Positions 25,031 through 39,205 of a stretch of 64,000 nucleotides of DNA are shown piece by piece. The notes beneath the pieces were generated by a model. The model was not told the origin of the DNA and did no database searches. It saw only the letters and a program-made list of their open reading frames with translations. The position numbers and the translations under genes are program-made. Within the stretch, counting starts at the first letter, position 1. Each line of letters opens with the position of its first letter. The stretch comes from Loxodes magnus (taxonomy: Eukaryota; Ciliophora; Karyorelictea; Loxodida; Loxodidae): assembly GCA_946699065.1 (NCBI GenBank), contig CAMPDV010000239.1, positions 124,001 to 188,000 on the forward strand, read 5' to 3'.

Positions 25031-25756
25031 AAAAAGATGAAACAATGGAGTGAATGCTTAATATAAACATTCGAGAAGAAAGAGTTTTCAAAATAAAAAA
25101 CCTTTTTAAATAAAGTGCAAATAAAAAAATAAAAAAAATGGAGTGAATGCTAAATATAAACATTCGAGAATAAAGAGTTTTCAAAATAAATGAATAAACC
25201 TTTTTAAATAAAGTGCAAATAAAAAAGATGAAAAAATGGAGTGAATGAGAAATATAAACATTCGAGAAGAAAGAGTTTTCAAAATAAATGAATAAACCTT
25301 TTTAAATAAAGTGCAAATAAAAAAGATGAAAAAATGGAGTGAATGAGAATTATAAACATTCGAGAAGAAAGAGTATTCAAAATAAATGAATAAAACTTTT
25401 TAAATAAAGTGCAAATAAAAAAGATGAAACAATGGAGTGAATGCTAAATATAAACATTCGAGAATAAAGAGTTTTCAAAATAAATGAATAAACCTTTTTA
25501 AATAAAGTGCAAATAAAAAAGATGAAACAATGGAGTGAATGCTTAATATAAACATTCGAGAAGAAAGAGTTTTCAAAATAAAAAACCTTTTTAAATAAAG
25601 TGCAAATAAAAAAAATAAAAAAAATGGAGTGAATGCTAAATATAAACATTCGAGAATAAAGAGTTTTCAAAATAAAAAATCTTTTTAAATAAAGTGCAAA
25701 TAAAAAAGATGAAACAATGGAGTGAATGAAAAATATAAACATTCGAGAAGAAAGAG

Positions 25757-26334
25757 TATTCAAAATAAATGAATAAAACTTTTTAAATAAAGTGCAAATA
25801 AAAAAGATGAAACAATGGAGTGAATGCTAAATATAAACATTCGAGAATAAAGAGTTTTCAAAATAAAAAATCTTTTTAAATAAAGTGCAAATAAAAAAGA
25901 TGAAACAATGGAGTGAATGCTAAATATAAACATTCGAGAATAAAGAGTTTTCAAAATAAATGAATAAACCTTTTTAAATAAAGTGCAAATAAAAAAGATG
26001 AAACAATGGAGTGAATGAGAAATATAAACATTCGAGAAGAAAGAGTATTCAAAATAAATGAATAAACCTTTTTAAATAAAGTGCAAATAAAAAAGATGAA
26101 ACAATGGAGTGAATGCTAAATATAAACATTCGAGAATAAAGAGTTTTCAAAATAAAAAATCTTTTTAAATAAAGTGCAAATAAAAAAGATGAAACAATGG
26201 AGTGAATGCTAAATATAAACATTCGAGAATAAAGAGTTTTCAAAATAAATGAATAAACTTTTTTAAATAAAGTGCAAATAAAAAAGATGAAAAAATGGAG
26301 TGAATGAGAATTATAAACATTCGAGAAGAAAGAG
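25757..26334 (+). repeat. 289-bp trimer HOR, two tandem copies
   Basis: The series is: tattc with ctaaat; agaataaag with 'aaatcttttt'; and agaataaag with aaatgaataaacc. Units begin at 25757 and 26046, and a partial third begins at 26335. Equivalent trimers stand at about 23237, 36817, 42620 and 44442. The 'aaatcttttt' monomer carries the 5-bp loss, hence 289 rather than 294 bp. Confidence 0.72.
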
Positions 26335-29063
26335 TATTCAAAATAAATGAATAAAACTTTTTAAATAAAGTGCAAATAAAAAAGATGAAACAATGGAGTG
26401 AATGCTAAATATAAACATTCGAGAATAAAGAGTTTTCAAAATAAATGAATAAAACTTTTTAAATAAAGTGCAAATAAAAAAGATGAAATAAATGGAGTGA
26501 ATGCTAAATATAAACATTCGAGAATAAAGAGTTTTCAAAATAAATGAATAAACCTTTTTAAATAAAGTGCAAATAAAAAAGATGAAAAAATGGAGTCAAT
26601 GAAAAATATAAATATTCGAGAAGAAAGAGTTTTCAAAATAAATGAATAAACCTTTTTAAATAAAGTGCAAATAAAAAAGATGAAAAAATGGAGTGAATGA
26701 GAAATATAAACATTCGAGAAGAAAGAGTTTTCAAAATAAATGAATAAACCTTTTTAAATAAAGTGCAAATAAAAAAGATGAAATAAATGGAGTGAATGCT
26801 AAATATAAACATTCGAGAAGAAAGAGTTTTAAAAATAAATGAATAAACCTTTTTAAATAAAGTGCAAATAAAAAAGATGAAATAAATGGAGTGAATGCTA
26901 AATATAAACATTCGAGAAGAAAGAGTTTTCAAAATGAATAAACCTTTTTAAATAAAGTGCAAATAAAAAAGATGAAACAATGGAGTCAATGCGAAAGTGA
27001 TAAACATTCGAGAATAAAGAGTTTTCAAAATAAATGAATAAACCTTTTTAAATAAAGTGCAAATAAAAAAGATGAAAAAATGGAGTGAATGCTAAATATA
27101 AACATTCGAGAAGAAAGAGTATTCAAAATAAATGAATAAACCTTTTTAAATAAAGTGCAAATAAAAAAGATGAAAAAATGGAGTGAATGAGAAATATAAA
27201 CATTCGAGAATAAAGAGTTTTCAAAATAAATGAATAAACCTTTTTAAATAAAGTGCAAATAAAAAAGATGAAATAAATGGAGTGAATGCTAAATATAAAC
27301 ATTCGAGAAGAAAGAGTATTCAAAATAAATGAATAAAACTTTTTAAATAAAGTGCAAATAAAAAAGATGAAATAAATGGAGTGAATGCTAAATATAAACA
27401 TTCGAGAATAAAGAGTTTTAAAAATAAATGAATAAACCTTTTTAAATAAAGTGCAAATAAAAAAGATGAAATAAATGGAGTGAATGCTAAATATAAACAT
27501 TCGAGAATAAAGAGTTTTCAAAATAAATGAATAAACCTTTTTAAATAAAGTGCAAATAAAAAAGATGAAACAATGGAGTGAATGCTAAATATAAACATTC
27601 GAGAAGAAAGAGTTTTCAAAATAAATGAATAAACCTTTTTAAATAAAGTGCAAATAAAAAAGATGAAAAAATGGAGTGAATGAGAAATATAAACATTCGA
27701 GAAGAAAGAGTTTTCAAAATAAATGAATAAACCTTTTTAAATAAAGTGCAAATAAAAAAGATGAAATAAATGGAGTGAATGCTAAATATAAACATTCGAG
27801 AAGAAAGAGTATTCAAAATAAATGAATAAAACTTTTTAAATAAAGTGCAAATAAAAAAGATGAAATAAATGGAGTGAATGCTAAATATAAACATTCGAGA
27901 AGAAAGAGTATTCAAAATAAATGAATAAAACTTTTTAAATAAAGTGCAAATAAAAAAGATGAAACAATGGAGTGAATGCTAAATATAAACATTCGAGAAG
28001 AAAGAGTTTTAAAAATAAAAAACCTTTTTAAATAAAGTGCAAATAAAAAAAATAAAAAAAATGGAGTGAATGAAAAATACTAACATTCGAGAAGAAAGAG
28101 TTTTCAAAATAAAAAACCTTTTTAAATAAAGTGCAAATAAAAAAAATAAAAAAAATGGAGTGAATGCTAAATATAAACATTCGAGAATAAAGAGTTTTCA
28201 AAATAAATGAATAAACCTTTTTAAATAAAGTGCAAATAAAAAAGATGAAATAAATGGAGTGAATGCTAAATATAAACATTCGAGAAGAAAGAGTTTTCAA
28301 AATAAATGAATAAACCTTTTTAAATAAAGTGCAAATAAAAAAGATGAAACAATGGAGTGAATGCTTAATATAAACATTCGAGAAGAAAGAGTTTTCAAAA
28401 TAAATGAATAAACCTTTTTAAATAAAGTGCAAATAAAAAAGATGAAAAAAATGGAGTCAATGCGAAAGTGATAAACATTCGAGAAGAAAGAGTATTCAAA
28501 ATAAATGAATAAACCTTTTTAAATAAAGTGCAAATAAAAAAGATGAAACAATGGAGTGAATGAGAAATAAAAACATTCGAGAAGAAAGAGTTTTCAAAAT
28601 AAATGAATAAACCTTTTTAAATAAAGTGCAAATAAAAAAGATGAAATAAATGGAGTGAATGCTAAATATAAACATTCGAGAAGAAAGAGTTTTCAAAATA
28701 AATGAATAAACCTTTTTAAATAAAGTGCAAATAAAAAAGATGAAATAAATGGAGTGAATGCTAAATATAAACATTCGAGAAGAAAGAGTTTTAAAAATAA
28801 ATGAATAAACCTTTTTAAATAAAGTGCAAATAAAAAAGATGAAACAATGGAGTGAATGCTAAATATAAACATTCGAGAAGAAAGAGTTTTCAAAATAAAT
28901 GAATAAACCTTTTTAAATAAAGTGCAAATAAAAAAGATGAAACAATGGAGTGAATGCTTAATATAAACATTCGAGAAGAAAGAGTTTTAAAAATAAATGA
29001 ATAAACCTTTTTAAATAAAGTGCAAATAAAAAAGATGAAAAAATGGAGTGAATGCTAAATATA

Positions 29064-29073
29064 AAATTTCGGG
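29064..29073 (+). other. Rare marker aaatttcggg (zone 2)
   Basis: It lies at the position predicted from 5921 by the 23143-bp offset, which confirms that block as a true copy. Confidence 0.85.
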
Positions 29074-29209
29074 AAGAAAGAGTTTTCAAAATAAAAAACC
29101 TTTTTAAATAAAGTGCAAATAAAAAAGATGAAACAATGGAGTGAATGAGAAATATAAACATTCGAGAAGAAAGAGTTTTCAAAATAAAAAACCTTTTTAA
29201 ATAAAGTGC

Positions 29210-29239
29210 AAATAAAAAAAATAAAAAAAATAAAAAAAA
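29210..29239 (+). repeat. Long A tract (three 9-bp steps)
   Basis: It is the second-zone partner of 6067. Confidence 0.9.
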
Positions 29240-30744
29240 TGGAGTGAATGAAAAATACTAACATTCGAGAAGAAAGAGTTTTCAAAATAAATGAATAAAC
29301 CTTTTTAAATAAAGTGCAAATAAAAAAGATGAAACAATGGAGTGAATGAAAAATATAAACATTCGAGAAGAAAGAGTATTCAAAATAAATGAATAAACCT
29401 TTTTAAATAAAGTGCAAATAAAAAAGATGAAAAAAATGGAGTGAATGCTAAATATAAACATTCGAGAAGAAAGAGTATTCAAAATAAATGAATAAAACTT
29501 TTTAAATAAAGTGCAAATAAAAAAGATGAAATAAATGGAGTGAATGCTAAATATAAACATTCGAGAATAAAGAGTTTTCAAAATAAATGAATAAACCTTT
29601 TTAAATAAAGTGCAAATAAAAAAGATGAAACAATGGAGTGAATGCTTAATATAAACATTCGAGAAGAAAGAGTTTTCAAAATAAAAAACCTTTTTAAATA
29701 AAGTGCAAATAAAAAAGATGAAATAAATGGAGTGAATGAGAAATATAAACATTCGAGAATAAAGAGTTTTCAAAATAAATGAATAAACCTTTTTAAATAA
29801 AGTGCAAATAAAAAAGATGAAATTATGGAGTGAATGAAAAATACTAACATTCGAGAAGAAAGAGTTTTCAAAATAAATGAATAAACCTTTTTAAATAAAG
29901 TGCAAATAAAAAAGATGAAACAATGGAGTGAATGAAAAATATAAACATTCGAGAAGAAAGAGTTTTCAAAATAAATGAATAAACCTTTTTAAATAAAGTG
30001 CAAATAAAAAAGATGAAACAATGGAGTGAATGCTAAATATAAACATTCGAGAAGAAAGAGTATTCAAAATAAATGAATAAACCTTTTTAAATAAAGTGCA
30101 AATAAAAAAGATGAAAAAAATGGAGTGAATGAGAAATATAAACATTCGAGAAGAAAGAGTTTTCAAAATAAATGAATAAACCTTTTTAAATAAAGTGCAA
30201 ATAAAAAAGATGAAACAATGGAGTGAATGAGAAATATAAACATTCGAGAAGAAAGAGTTTTCAAAATAAAAAACCTTTTTAAATAAAGTGCAAATAAAAA
30301 AAATAAAAAAAATGGAGTGAATGCTAAATATAAACATTCGAGAATAAAGAGTTTTCAAAATAAATGAATAAACCTTTTTAAATAAAGTGCAAATAAAAAA
30401 GATGAAAAAATGGAGTGAATGCTAAATATAAACATTCGAGAATAAAGAGTTTTCAAAATAAATGAATAAACCTTTTTAAATAAAGTGCAAATAAAAAAGA
30501 TGAAACAATGGAGTGAATGAGAATTATAAACATTCGAGAAGAAAGAGTTTTCAAAATAAATGAATAAACCTTTTTAAATAAAGTGCAAATAAAAAAGATG
30601 AAATAAATGGAGTGAATGCTTAATATAAACATTCGAGAAGAAAGAGTTTTAAAAATAAATGAATAAACCTTTTTAAATAAAGTGCAAATAAAAAAGATGA
30701 AATAAATGGAGTCAATGCGAAAGTGATAAACATTCGAGAATAAA

Positions 30745-32015
30745 GAGTTTTCAAAATAAATGAATAAACCTTTTTAAATAAAGTGCAAATAAAAAAGATG
30801 AAAAAATGGAGTGAATGAAAAATACTAACATTCGAGAAGAAAGAGTTTTCAAAATAAATGAATAAACCTTTTTAAATAAAGTGCAAATAAAAAAGATGAA
30901 ACAATGGAGTGAATGCTTAATATAAACATTCGAGAAGAAAGAGTTTTCAAAATAAAAAACCTTTTTAAATAAAGTGCAAATAAAAAAAATAAAAAAAATG
31001 GAGTGAATGCTAAATATAAACATTCGAGAATAAAGAGTTTTCAAAATAAATGAATAAACCTTTTTAAATAAAGTGCAAATAAAAAAGATGAAAAAATGGA
31101 GTGAATGCTAAATATAAACATTCGAGAAGAAAGAGTTTTCAAAATAAATGAATAAACCTTTTTAAATAAAGTGCAAATAAAAAAGATGAAACAATGGAGT
31201 GAATGAAAAATATAAACATTCGAGAAGAAAGAGTATTCAAAATAAATGAATAAACCTTTTTAAATAAAGTGCAAATAAAAAAGATGAAACAATGGAGTGA
31301 ATGAAAAATATAAACATTCGAGAAGAAAGAGTATTCAAAATAAATGAATAAACCTTTTTAAATAAAGTGCAAATAAAAAAGATGAAACAATGGAGTGAAT
31401 GCTAAATATAAACATTCGAGAATAAAGAGTTTTCAAAATAAATGAATAAACCTTTTTAAATAAAGTGCAAATAAAAAAGATGAAAAAATGGAGTGAATGA
31501 AAAATACTAACATTCGAGAAGAAAGAGTTTTCAAAATAAATGAATAAACCTTTTTAAATAAAGTGCAAATAAAAAAGATGAAACAATGGAGTGAATGAAA
31601 AATATAAACATTCGAGAAGAAAGAGTTTTCAAAATAAATGAATAAACCTTTTTAAATAAAGTGCAAATAAAAAAGATGAAAAAATGGAGTGAATGAAAAA
31701 TACTAACATTCGAGAAGAAAGAGTTTTCAAAATAAATGAATAAACCTTTTTAAATAAAGTGCAAATAAAAAAGATGAAACAATGGAGTGAATGAAAAATA
31801 TAAACATTCGAGAAGAAAGAGTATTCAAAATAAATGAATAAACCTTTTTAAATAAAGTGCAAATAAAAAAAATAAAAAAAATGGAGTGAATGCTAAATAT
31901 AAACATTCGAGAATAAAGAGTTTTCAAAATAAATGAATAAACCTTTTTAAATAAAGTGCAAATAAAAAAGATGAAATTATGGAGTGAATGAAAAATACTA
32001 ACATTCGAGAAGAAA
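30745..32015 (+). repeat. 1271-bp HOR unit, copy 1
   Basis: This 13-monomer unit repeats immediately at +1271. Checked pairs include the gaaattatgg state (31970 and 33241), the two-step A tract (31861 and 33132) and the paired aaatactaac monomers (31501 and 32772; 31681 and 32952). I found no difference in the stretches I compared. Confidence 0.87.
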
Positions 32016-33286
32016 GAGTTTTCAAAATAAATGAATAAACCTTTTTAAATAAAGTGCAAATAAAAAAGATGAAAAAATGGAGTGAATGAAAAATACTAAC
32101 ATTCGAGAAGAAAGAGTTTTCAAAATAAATGAATAAACCTTTTTAAATAAAGTGCAAATAAAAAAGATGAAACAATGGAGTGAATGCTTAATATAAACAT
32201 TCGAGAAGAAAGAGTTTTCAAAATAAAAAACCTTTTTAAATAAAGTGCAAATAAAAAAAATAAAAAAAATGGAGTGAATGCTAAATATAAACATTCGAGA
32301 ATAAAGAGTTTTCAAAATAAATGAATAAACCTTTTTAAATAAAGTGCAAATAAAAAAGATGAAAAAATGGAGTGAATGCTAAATATAAACATTCGAGAAG
32401 AAAGAGTTTTCAAAATAAATGAATAAACCTTTTTAAATAAAGTGCAAATAAAAAAGATGAAACAATGGAGTGAATGAAAAATATAAACATTCGAGAAGAA
32501 AGAGTATTCAAAATAAATGAATAAACCTTTTTAAATAAAGTGCAAATAAAAAAGATGAAACAATGGAGTGAATGAAAAATATAAACATTCGAGAAGAAAG
32601 AGTATTCAAAATAAATGAATAAACCTTTTTAAATAAAGTGCAAATAAAAAAGATGAAACAATGGAGTGAATGCTAAATATAAACATTCGAGAATAAAGAG
32701 TTTTCAAAATAAATGAATAAACCTTTTTAAATAAAGTGCAAATAAAAAAGATGAAAAAATGGAGTGAATGAAAAATACTAACATTCGAGAAGAAAGAGTT
32801 TTCAAAATAAATGAATAAACCTTTTTAAATAAAGTGCAAATAAAAAAGATGAAACAATGGAGTGAATGAAAAATATAAACATTCGAGAAGAAAGAGTTTT
32901 CAAAATAAATGAATAAACCTTTTTAAATAAAGTGCAAATAAAAAAGATGAAAAAATGGAGTGAATGAAAAATACTAACATTCGAGAAGAAAGAGTTTTCA
33001 AAATAAATGAATAAACCTTTTTAAATAAAGTGCAAATAAAAAAGATGAAACAATGGAGTGAATGAAAAATATAAACATTCGAGAAGAAAGAGTATTCAAA
33101 ATAAATGAATAAACCTTTTTAAATAAAGTGCAAATAAAAAAAATAAAAAAAATGGAGTGAATGCTAAATATAAACATTCGAGAATAAAGAGTTTTCAAAA
33201 TAAATGAATAAACCTTTTTAAATAAAGTGCAAATAAAAAAGATGAAATTATGGAGTGAATGAAAAATACTAACATTCGAGAAGAAA
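32016..33286 (+). repeat. 1271-bp HOR unit, copy 2
   Basis: It is a tandem copy of 30745-32015; matching runs on to about 33345. A related but rearranged version follows at about 34500-35200, in which one of two consecutive gaaaaata monomers is missing. Confidence 0.87.
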
Positions 33287-33567
33287 GAGTTTTCAAAATA
33301 AATGAATAAACCTTTTTAAATAAAGTGCAAATAAAAAAGATGAAACAATGGAGTGAATGAAAAATATAAACATTCGAGAAGAAAGAGTTTTCAAAATAAA
33401 TGAATAAACCTTTTTAAATAAAGTGCAAATAAAAAAGATGAAACAATGGAGTGAATGCTAAATATAAACATTCGAGAAGAAAGAGTATTCAAAATAAATG
33501 AATAAACCTTTTTAAATAAAGTGCAAATAAAAAAGATGAAAAAAATGGAGTGAATGAGAAATATAAA

Positions 33568-34130
33568 CATTCGAGAAGAAAGAGTATTCAAAATAAATGA
33601 ATAAACCTTTTTAAATAAAGTGCAAATAAAAAAGATGAAACAATGGAGTGAATGAGAAATAAAAACATTCGAGAAGAAAGAGTTTTCAAAATAAATGAAT
33701 AAACCTTTTTAAATAAAGTGCAAATAAAAAAGATGAAATAAATGGAGTGAATGCTAAATATAAACATTCGAGAAGAAAGAGTTTTCAAAATAAATGAATA
33801 AACCTTTTTAAATAAAGTGCAAATAAAAAAGATGAAATAAATGGAGTGAATGCTAAATATAAACATTCGAGAAGAAAGAGTTTTAAAAATAAATGAATAA
33901 ACCTTTTTAAATAAAGTGCAAATAAAAAAGATGAAACAATGGAGTGAATGCTAAATATAAACATTCGAGAAGAAAGAGTTTTCAAAATAAATGAATAAAC
34001 CTTTTTAAATAAAGTGCAAATAAAAAAGATGAAACAATGGAGTGAATGCTTAATATAAACATTCGAGAAGAAAGAGTTTTAAAAATAAATGAATAAACCT
34101 TTTTAAATAAAGTGCAAATAAAAAAGATGA
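33568..34130 (+). repeat. 0.56-kb block, third copy of the 5333-5895 and 28476-29038 type
   Basis: It matches at +5092 from 28476-29038 and +28235 from zone 1. It includes the rare gagaaataaaaac monomer (5425, 28567, 33657, also 54692) and the order of cttaat and ttttaaaa states. Confidence 0.75.
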
Positions 34131-35199
34131 AATAAATGGAGTCAATGCGAAAGTGATAAACATTCGAGAATAAAGAGTTTTCAAAATAAATGAATAAACC
34201 TTTTTAAATAAAGTGCAAATAAAAAAGATGAAATAAATGGAGTGAATGCTAAATATAAACATTCGAGAAGAAAGAGTATTCAAAATAAATGAATAAACCT
34301 TTTTAAATAAAGTGCAAATAAAAAAGATGAAACAATGGAGTGAATGCTTAATATAAACATTCGAGAAGAAAGAGTTTTCAAAATAAAAAACCTTTTTAAA
34401 TAAAGTGCAAATAAAAAAAATAAAAAAAATGGAGTGAATGCTAAATATAAACATTCGAGAAGAAAGAGTTTTAAAAATAAATGAATAAACCTTTTTAAAT
34501 AAAGTGCAAATAAAAAAGATGAAAAAATGGAGTGAATGCTAAATATAAACATTCGAGAAGAAAGAGTTTTCAAAATAAATGAATAAACCTTTTTAAATAA
34601 AGTGCAAATAAAAAAGATGAAACAATGGAGTGAATGAAAAATATAAACATTCGAGAAGAAAGAGTATTCAAAATAAATGAATAAACCTTTTTAAATAAAG
34701 TGCAAATAAAAAAGATGAAACAATGGAGTGAATGCTAAATATAAACATTCGAGAATAAAGAGTTTTCAAAATAAATGAATAAACCTTTTTAAATAAAGTG
34801 CAAATAAAAAAGATGAAAAAATGGAGTGAATGAAAAATACTAACATTCGAGAAGAAAGAGTTTTCAAAATAAATGAATAAACCTTTTTAAATAAAGTGCA
34901 AATAAAAAAGATGAAACAATGGAGTGAATGAAAAATATAAACATTCGAGAAGAAAGAGTTTTCAAAATAAATGAATAAACCTTTTTAAATAAAGTGCAAA
35001 TAAAAAAGATGAAAAAATGGAGTGAATGAAAAATACTAACATTCGAGAAGAAAGAGTTTTCAAAATAAATGAATAAACCTTTTTAAATAAAGTGCAAATA
35101 AAAAAGATGAAACAATGGAGTGAATGAAAAATATAAACATTCGAGAAGAAAGAGTATTCAAAATAAATGAATAAACCTTTTTAAATAAAGTGCAAATAA

Positions 35200-36478
35200 A
35201 AAAGATGAAATAAATGGAGTCAATGCGAAAGTGATAAACATTCGAGAATAAAGAGTTTTCAAAATAAATGAATAAACCTTTTTAAATAAAGTGCAAAAAA
35301 AAAAGATGAAACAATGGAGTGAATGAAAAATATAAACATTCGAGAAGAAAGAGTATTCAAAATAAATGAATAAACCTTTTTAAATAAAGTGCAAATAAAA
35401 AAAATAAAAAAAATGGAGTGAATGCTAAATATAAACATTCGAGAAGAAAGAGTTTTCAAAATAAATGAATAAACCTTTTTAAATAAAGTGCAAATAAAAA
35501 AGATGAAATAAATGGAGTGAATGCTAAATATAAACATTCGAGAATAAAGAGTTTTCAAAATAAATGAATAAACCTTTTTAAATAAAGTGCAAATAAAAAA
35601 GATGAAACAATGGAGTGAATGCTTAATATAAACATTCGAGAAGAAAGAGTTTTCAAAATAAAAAACCTTTTTAAATAAAGTGCAAATAAAAAAAATAAAA
35701 AAAATGGAGTGAATGCTAAATATAAACATTCGAGAATAAAGAGTTTTCAAAATAAATGAATAAACCTTTTTAAATAAAGTGCAAATAAAAAAGATGAAAA
35801 AATGGAGTGAATGAAAAATACTAACATTCGAGAAGAAAGAGTTTTCAAAATAAATGAATAAACCTTTTTAAATAAAGTGCAAATAAAAAAGATGAAACAA
35901 TGGAGTGAATGAAAAATATAAACATTCGAGAAGAAAGAGTATTCAAAATAAATGAATAAACCTTTTTAAATAAAGTGCAAATAAAAAAGATGAAACAATG
36001 GAGTGAATGCTAAATATAAACATTCGAGAAGAAAGAGTATTCAAAATAAATGAATAAACCTTTTTAAATAAAGTGCAAATAAAAAAGATGAAAAAAATGG
36101 AGTGAATGAGAAATATAAACATTCGAGAAGAAAGAGTATTCAAAATAAATGAATAAACCTTTTTAAATAAAGTGCAAATAAAAAAGATGAAACAATGGAG
36201 TGAATGAGAAATATAAACATTCGAGAAGAAAGAGTTTTCAAAATGAATAAACCTTTTTAAATAAAGTGCAAATAAAAAAGATGAAATAAATGGAGTCAAT
36301 GCGAAAGTGATAAACATTCGAGAAGAAAGAGTTTTCAAAATAAAAAACCTTTTTAAATAAAGTGCAAATAAAAAAGATGAAAAAATGGAGTGAATGAGAA
36401 ATATAAACATTCGAGAAGAAAGAGTTTTCAAAATAAATGAATAAACCTTTTTAAATAAAGTGCAAATAAAAAAGATGA
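35200..36478 (+). repeat. 1.28-kb block shared with 57117-58396
   Basis: About 13 monomers are collinear. The offset is 21917 bp before, and 21918 bp after, a site near 35655/57573. There one copy has the 5-bp loss and the other the 4-bp loss, which accounts exactly for the 1-bp change. The tgcgaaagtg monomers pair at 35224/57141 and 36300/58218. Confidence 0.78.
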
Positions 36479-39175
36479 AATAAATGGAGTGAATGCTAAA
36501 TATAAACATTCGAGAAGAAAAAGTTTTCAAAATAAAAAACCTTTTTAAATAAAGTGCAAATAAAAAAGATGAAACAATGGAGTGAATGCTAAATATAAAC
36601 ATTCGAGAAGAAAGAGTTTTCAAAATAAATGAATAAACCTTTTTAAATAAAGTGCAAATAAAAAAGATGAAATAAATGGAGTGAATGCTAAATATAAACA
36701 TTCGAGAAGAAAGAGTTTTCAAAATAAATGAATAAACCTTTTTAAATAAAGTGCAAATAAAAAAGATGAAACAATGGAGTGAATGAGAATTATAAACATT
36801 CGAGAAGAAAGAGTATTCAAAATAAATGAATAAAACTTTTTAAATAAAGTGCAAATAAAAAAGATGAAAAAATGGAGTGAATGCTAAATATAAACATTCG
36901 AGAATAAAGAGTTTTCAAAATAAAAAATCTTTTTAAATAAAGTGCAAATAAAAAAGATGAAACAATGGAGTGAATGCTAAATATAAACATTCGAGAATAA
37001 AGAGTTTTCAAAATAAATGAATAAACCTTTTTAAATAAAGTGCAAATAAAAAAGATGAAAAAATGGAGTGAATGAGAAATATAAACATTCGAGAAGAAAG
37101 AGTATTCAAAATAAATGAATAAACCTTTTTAAATAAAGTGCAAATAAAAAAGATGAAACAATGGAGTGAATGCTAAATATAAACATTCGAGAAGAAAGAG
37201 TTTTCAAAATAAATGAATAAACCTTTTTAAATAAAGTGCAAATAAAAAAGATGAAACAATGGAGTGAATGCTAAATATAAACATTCGAGAAGAAAGAGTT
37301 TTAAAAATAAATGAATAAACCTTTTTAAATAAAGTGCAAATAAAAAAGATGAAAAAATGGAGTGAATGCTAAATATAAACATTCGAGAAGAAAGAGTTTT
37401 CAAAATAAAAAACCTTTTTAAATAAAGTGCAAATAAAAAAGATGAAATAAATGGAGTGAATGAGAAATATAAACATTCGAGAAGAAAGAGTTTTAAAAAT
37501 AAATGAATAAACCTTTTTAAATAAAGTGCAAATAAAAAAGATGAAATAAATGGAGTGAATGCTAAATATAAACATTCGAGAAGAAAGAGTTTTAAAAATA
37601 AATGAATAAAACTTTTTAAATAAAGTGCAAATAAAAAAGATGAAATAAATGGAGTGAATGAGAAATATAAACATTCGAGAAGAAAGAGTTTTCAAAATGA
37701 ATAAACCTTTTTAAATAAAGTGCAAATAAAAAAGATGAAACAATAGAGTGAATGAAAAATACAAATATTCGAGAAGAAAGAGTTTTCAAAATAAAAAACC
37801 TTTTTAAATAAAGTGCAAATAAAAAAGATGAAACAATGGAGTGAATGCTAAATATAAACATTCGAGAATAAAGAGTTTTCAAAATAAAAAATCTTTTTAA
37901 ATAAAGTGCAAATAAAAAAGATGAAAAAATGGAGTGAATGAGAAATATAAACATTCGAGAAGAAAGAGTATTCAAAATAAATGAATAAACCTTTTTAAAT
38001 AAAGTGCAAATAAAAAAGATGAAAAAATGGAGTGAATGCTAAATATAAACATTCGAGAAGAAAGAGTTTTCAAAATGAATAAACCTTTTTAAATAAAGTG
38101 CAAATAAAAAAGATGAAATAAATGGAGTGAATGCTAAATATAAACATTCGAGAAGAAAGAGTTTTAAAAATAAATGAATAAACCTTTTTAAATAAAGTGC
38201 AAATAAAAAAGATGAAATAAATGGAGTGAATGCTAAATATAAACATTCGAGAAGAAAGAGTTTTCAAAATAAATGAATAAACCTTTTTAAATAAAGTGCA
38301 AATAAAAAAGATGAAATAAATGGAGTGAATGAGAAATATAAACATTCGAGAAGAAAGAGTTTTCAAAATAAATGAATAAACCTTTTTAAATAAAGTGCAA
38401 ATAAAAAAGATGAAACAATGGAGTGAATGCTAAATATAAACATTCGAGAAGAAAGAGTTTTCAAAATAAATGAATAAACCTTTTTAAATAAAGTGCAAAT
38501 AAAAAAGATGAAATAAATGGAGTGAATGCTAAATATAAACATTCGAGAATAAAGAGTTTTCAAAATAATAAACCTTTTTAAATAAAGTGCAAATAAAAAA
38601 GATGAAATAAATGGAGTGAATGCTAAATATAAACATTCGAGAAGAAAGAGTTTTAAAAATAAATGAATAAACCTTTTTAAATAAAGTGCAAATAAAAAAG
38701 ATGAAATAAATGGAGTGAATGCTAAATATAAACATTCGAGAAGAAAGAGTTTTCAAAATAAATGAATAAACCTTTTTAAATAAAGTGCAAATAAAAAAGA
38801 TGAAACAATGGAGTGAATGCTAAATATAAACATTCGAGAAGAAAGAGTTTTCAAAATAAATGAATAAACCTTTTTAAATAAAGTGCAAATAAAAAAGATG
38901 AAACAATGGAGTGAATGAGAAATATAAACATTCGAGAAGAAAGAGTATTCAAAATAAATGAATAAACCTTTTTAAATAAAGTGCAAATAAAAAAGATGAA
39001 ACAATGGAGTGAATGCTAAATATAAACATTCGAGAAGAAAGAGTATTCAAAATAAATGAATAAACCTTTTTAAATAAAGTGCAATTAAAATGATGAAATA
39101 AATGGAGTGAATGAGAAATATAAACATTCGAGAAGAAAGAGTTTTCAAAATAAAAAACCTTTTTAAATAAAGTGC

Positions 39176-39205
39176 AAATAAAAAAAATAAAAAAAATAAA
39201 AACAA
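39176..39205 (+). repeat. Long A tract ending in aaaacaa
   Basis: The last step is aaaaacaa rather than A8. This version is shared only with 48969, and both are in B-type zone 2. Confidence 0.9.

Larger units (their letters stand above)
19481..27960 (+). repeat. B-type zone 1
   Basis: Here the tgcgaaagtg form becomes rare (about 19996, 22136 and 26990). Two other states appear: 'gtcaatgaaaaata' followed by ataaatattcg (near 19503, 21153, 22033, 23881, 26592) and 'aaatcttttt' (near 23347, 25680, 25870, 26160). Local HORs are short, with offsets of 289-290 bp and a three-monomer block repeated 1464 bp apart. A small piece near 20460-20700 looks A-type (ttttaaaaataaaaaacc followed by A tracts and aaatactaac), so the zone is not pure. 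Borders are approximate. No genes are seen. Confidence 0.55.
27823..30793 (+). repeat. 3-kb block, copy of 4680-7650
   Basis: This opens the second A-type zone. Because the offset stays exactly 23143 over its length, no net insertion or deletion has accumulated between the two copies. With 5348-6350 and its copy ending at 55619, the inner segment exists at least three times in the window. Confidence 0.8.
27961..36780 (+). repeat. A-type zone 2
   Basis: Its first 2.8 kb is collinear with 4680-7650 at a constant offset of 23143 bp. The tgcgaaagtg form returns (28461, 30716, 34146, 35224, 36300). A 1271-bp unit is tandemly duplicated at 30745-33286, and 35200-36478 is collinear with 57117-58396. 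The right border is placed near 36780, where a trimer with 'aaatcttttt' begins. No genes are seen. Confidence 0.6.

Noticed and set aside
35943-36722. Long minus-strand open frames (here about 259 codons; many of 66-230 codons elsewhere) with hydrophobic Phe/Ile-rich products
   Set aside because: The minus strand is T-rich and each monomer has few stops in two of three frames. A 98-bp unit shifts the frame every monomer, the long frames occur only where 99-bp or indel monomers happen to keep phase, and most frames begin at TTG. No conserved frame, promoter or family match supports coding.
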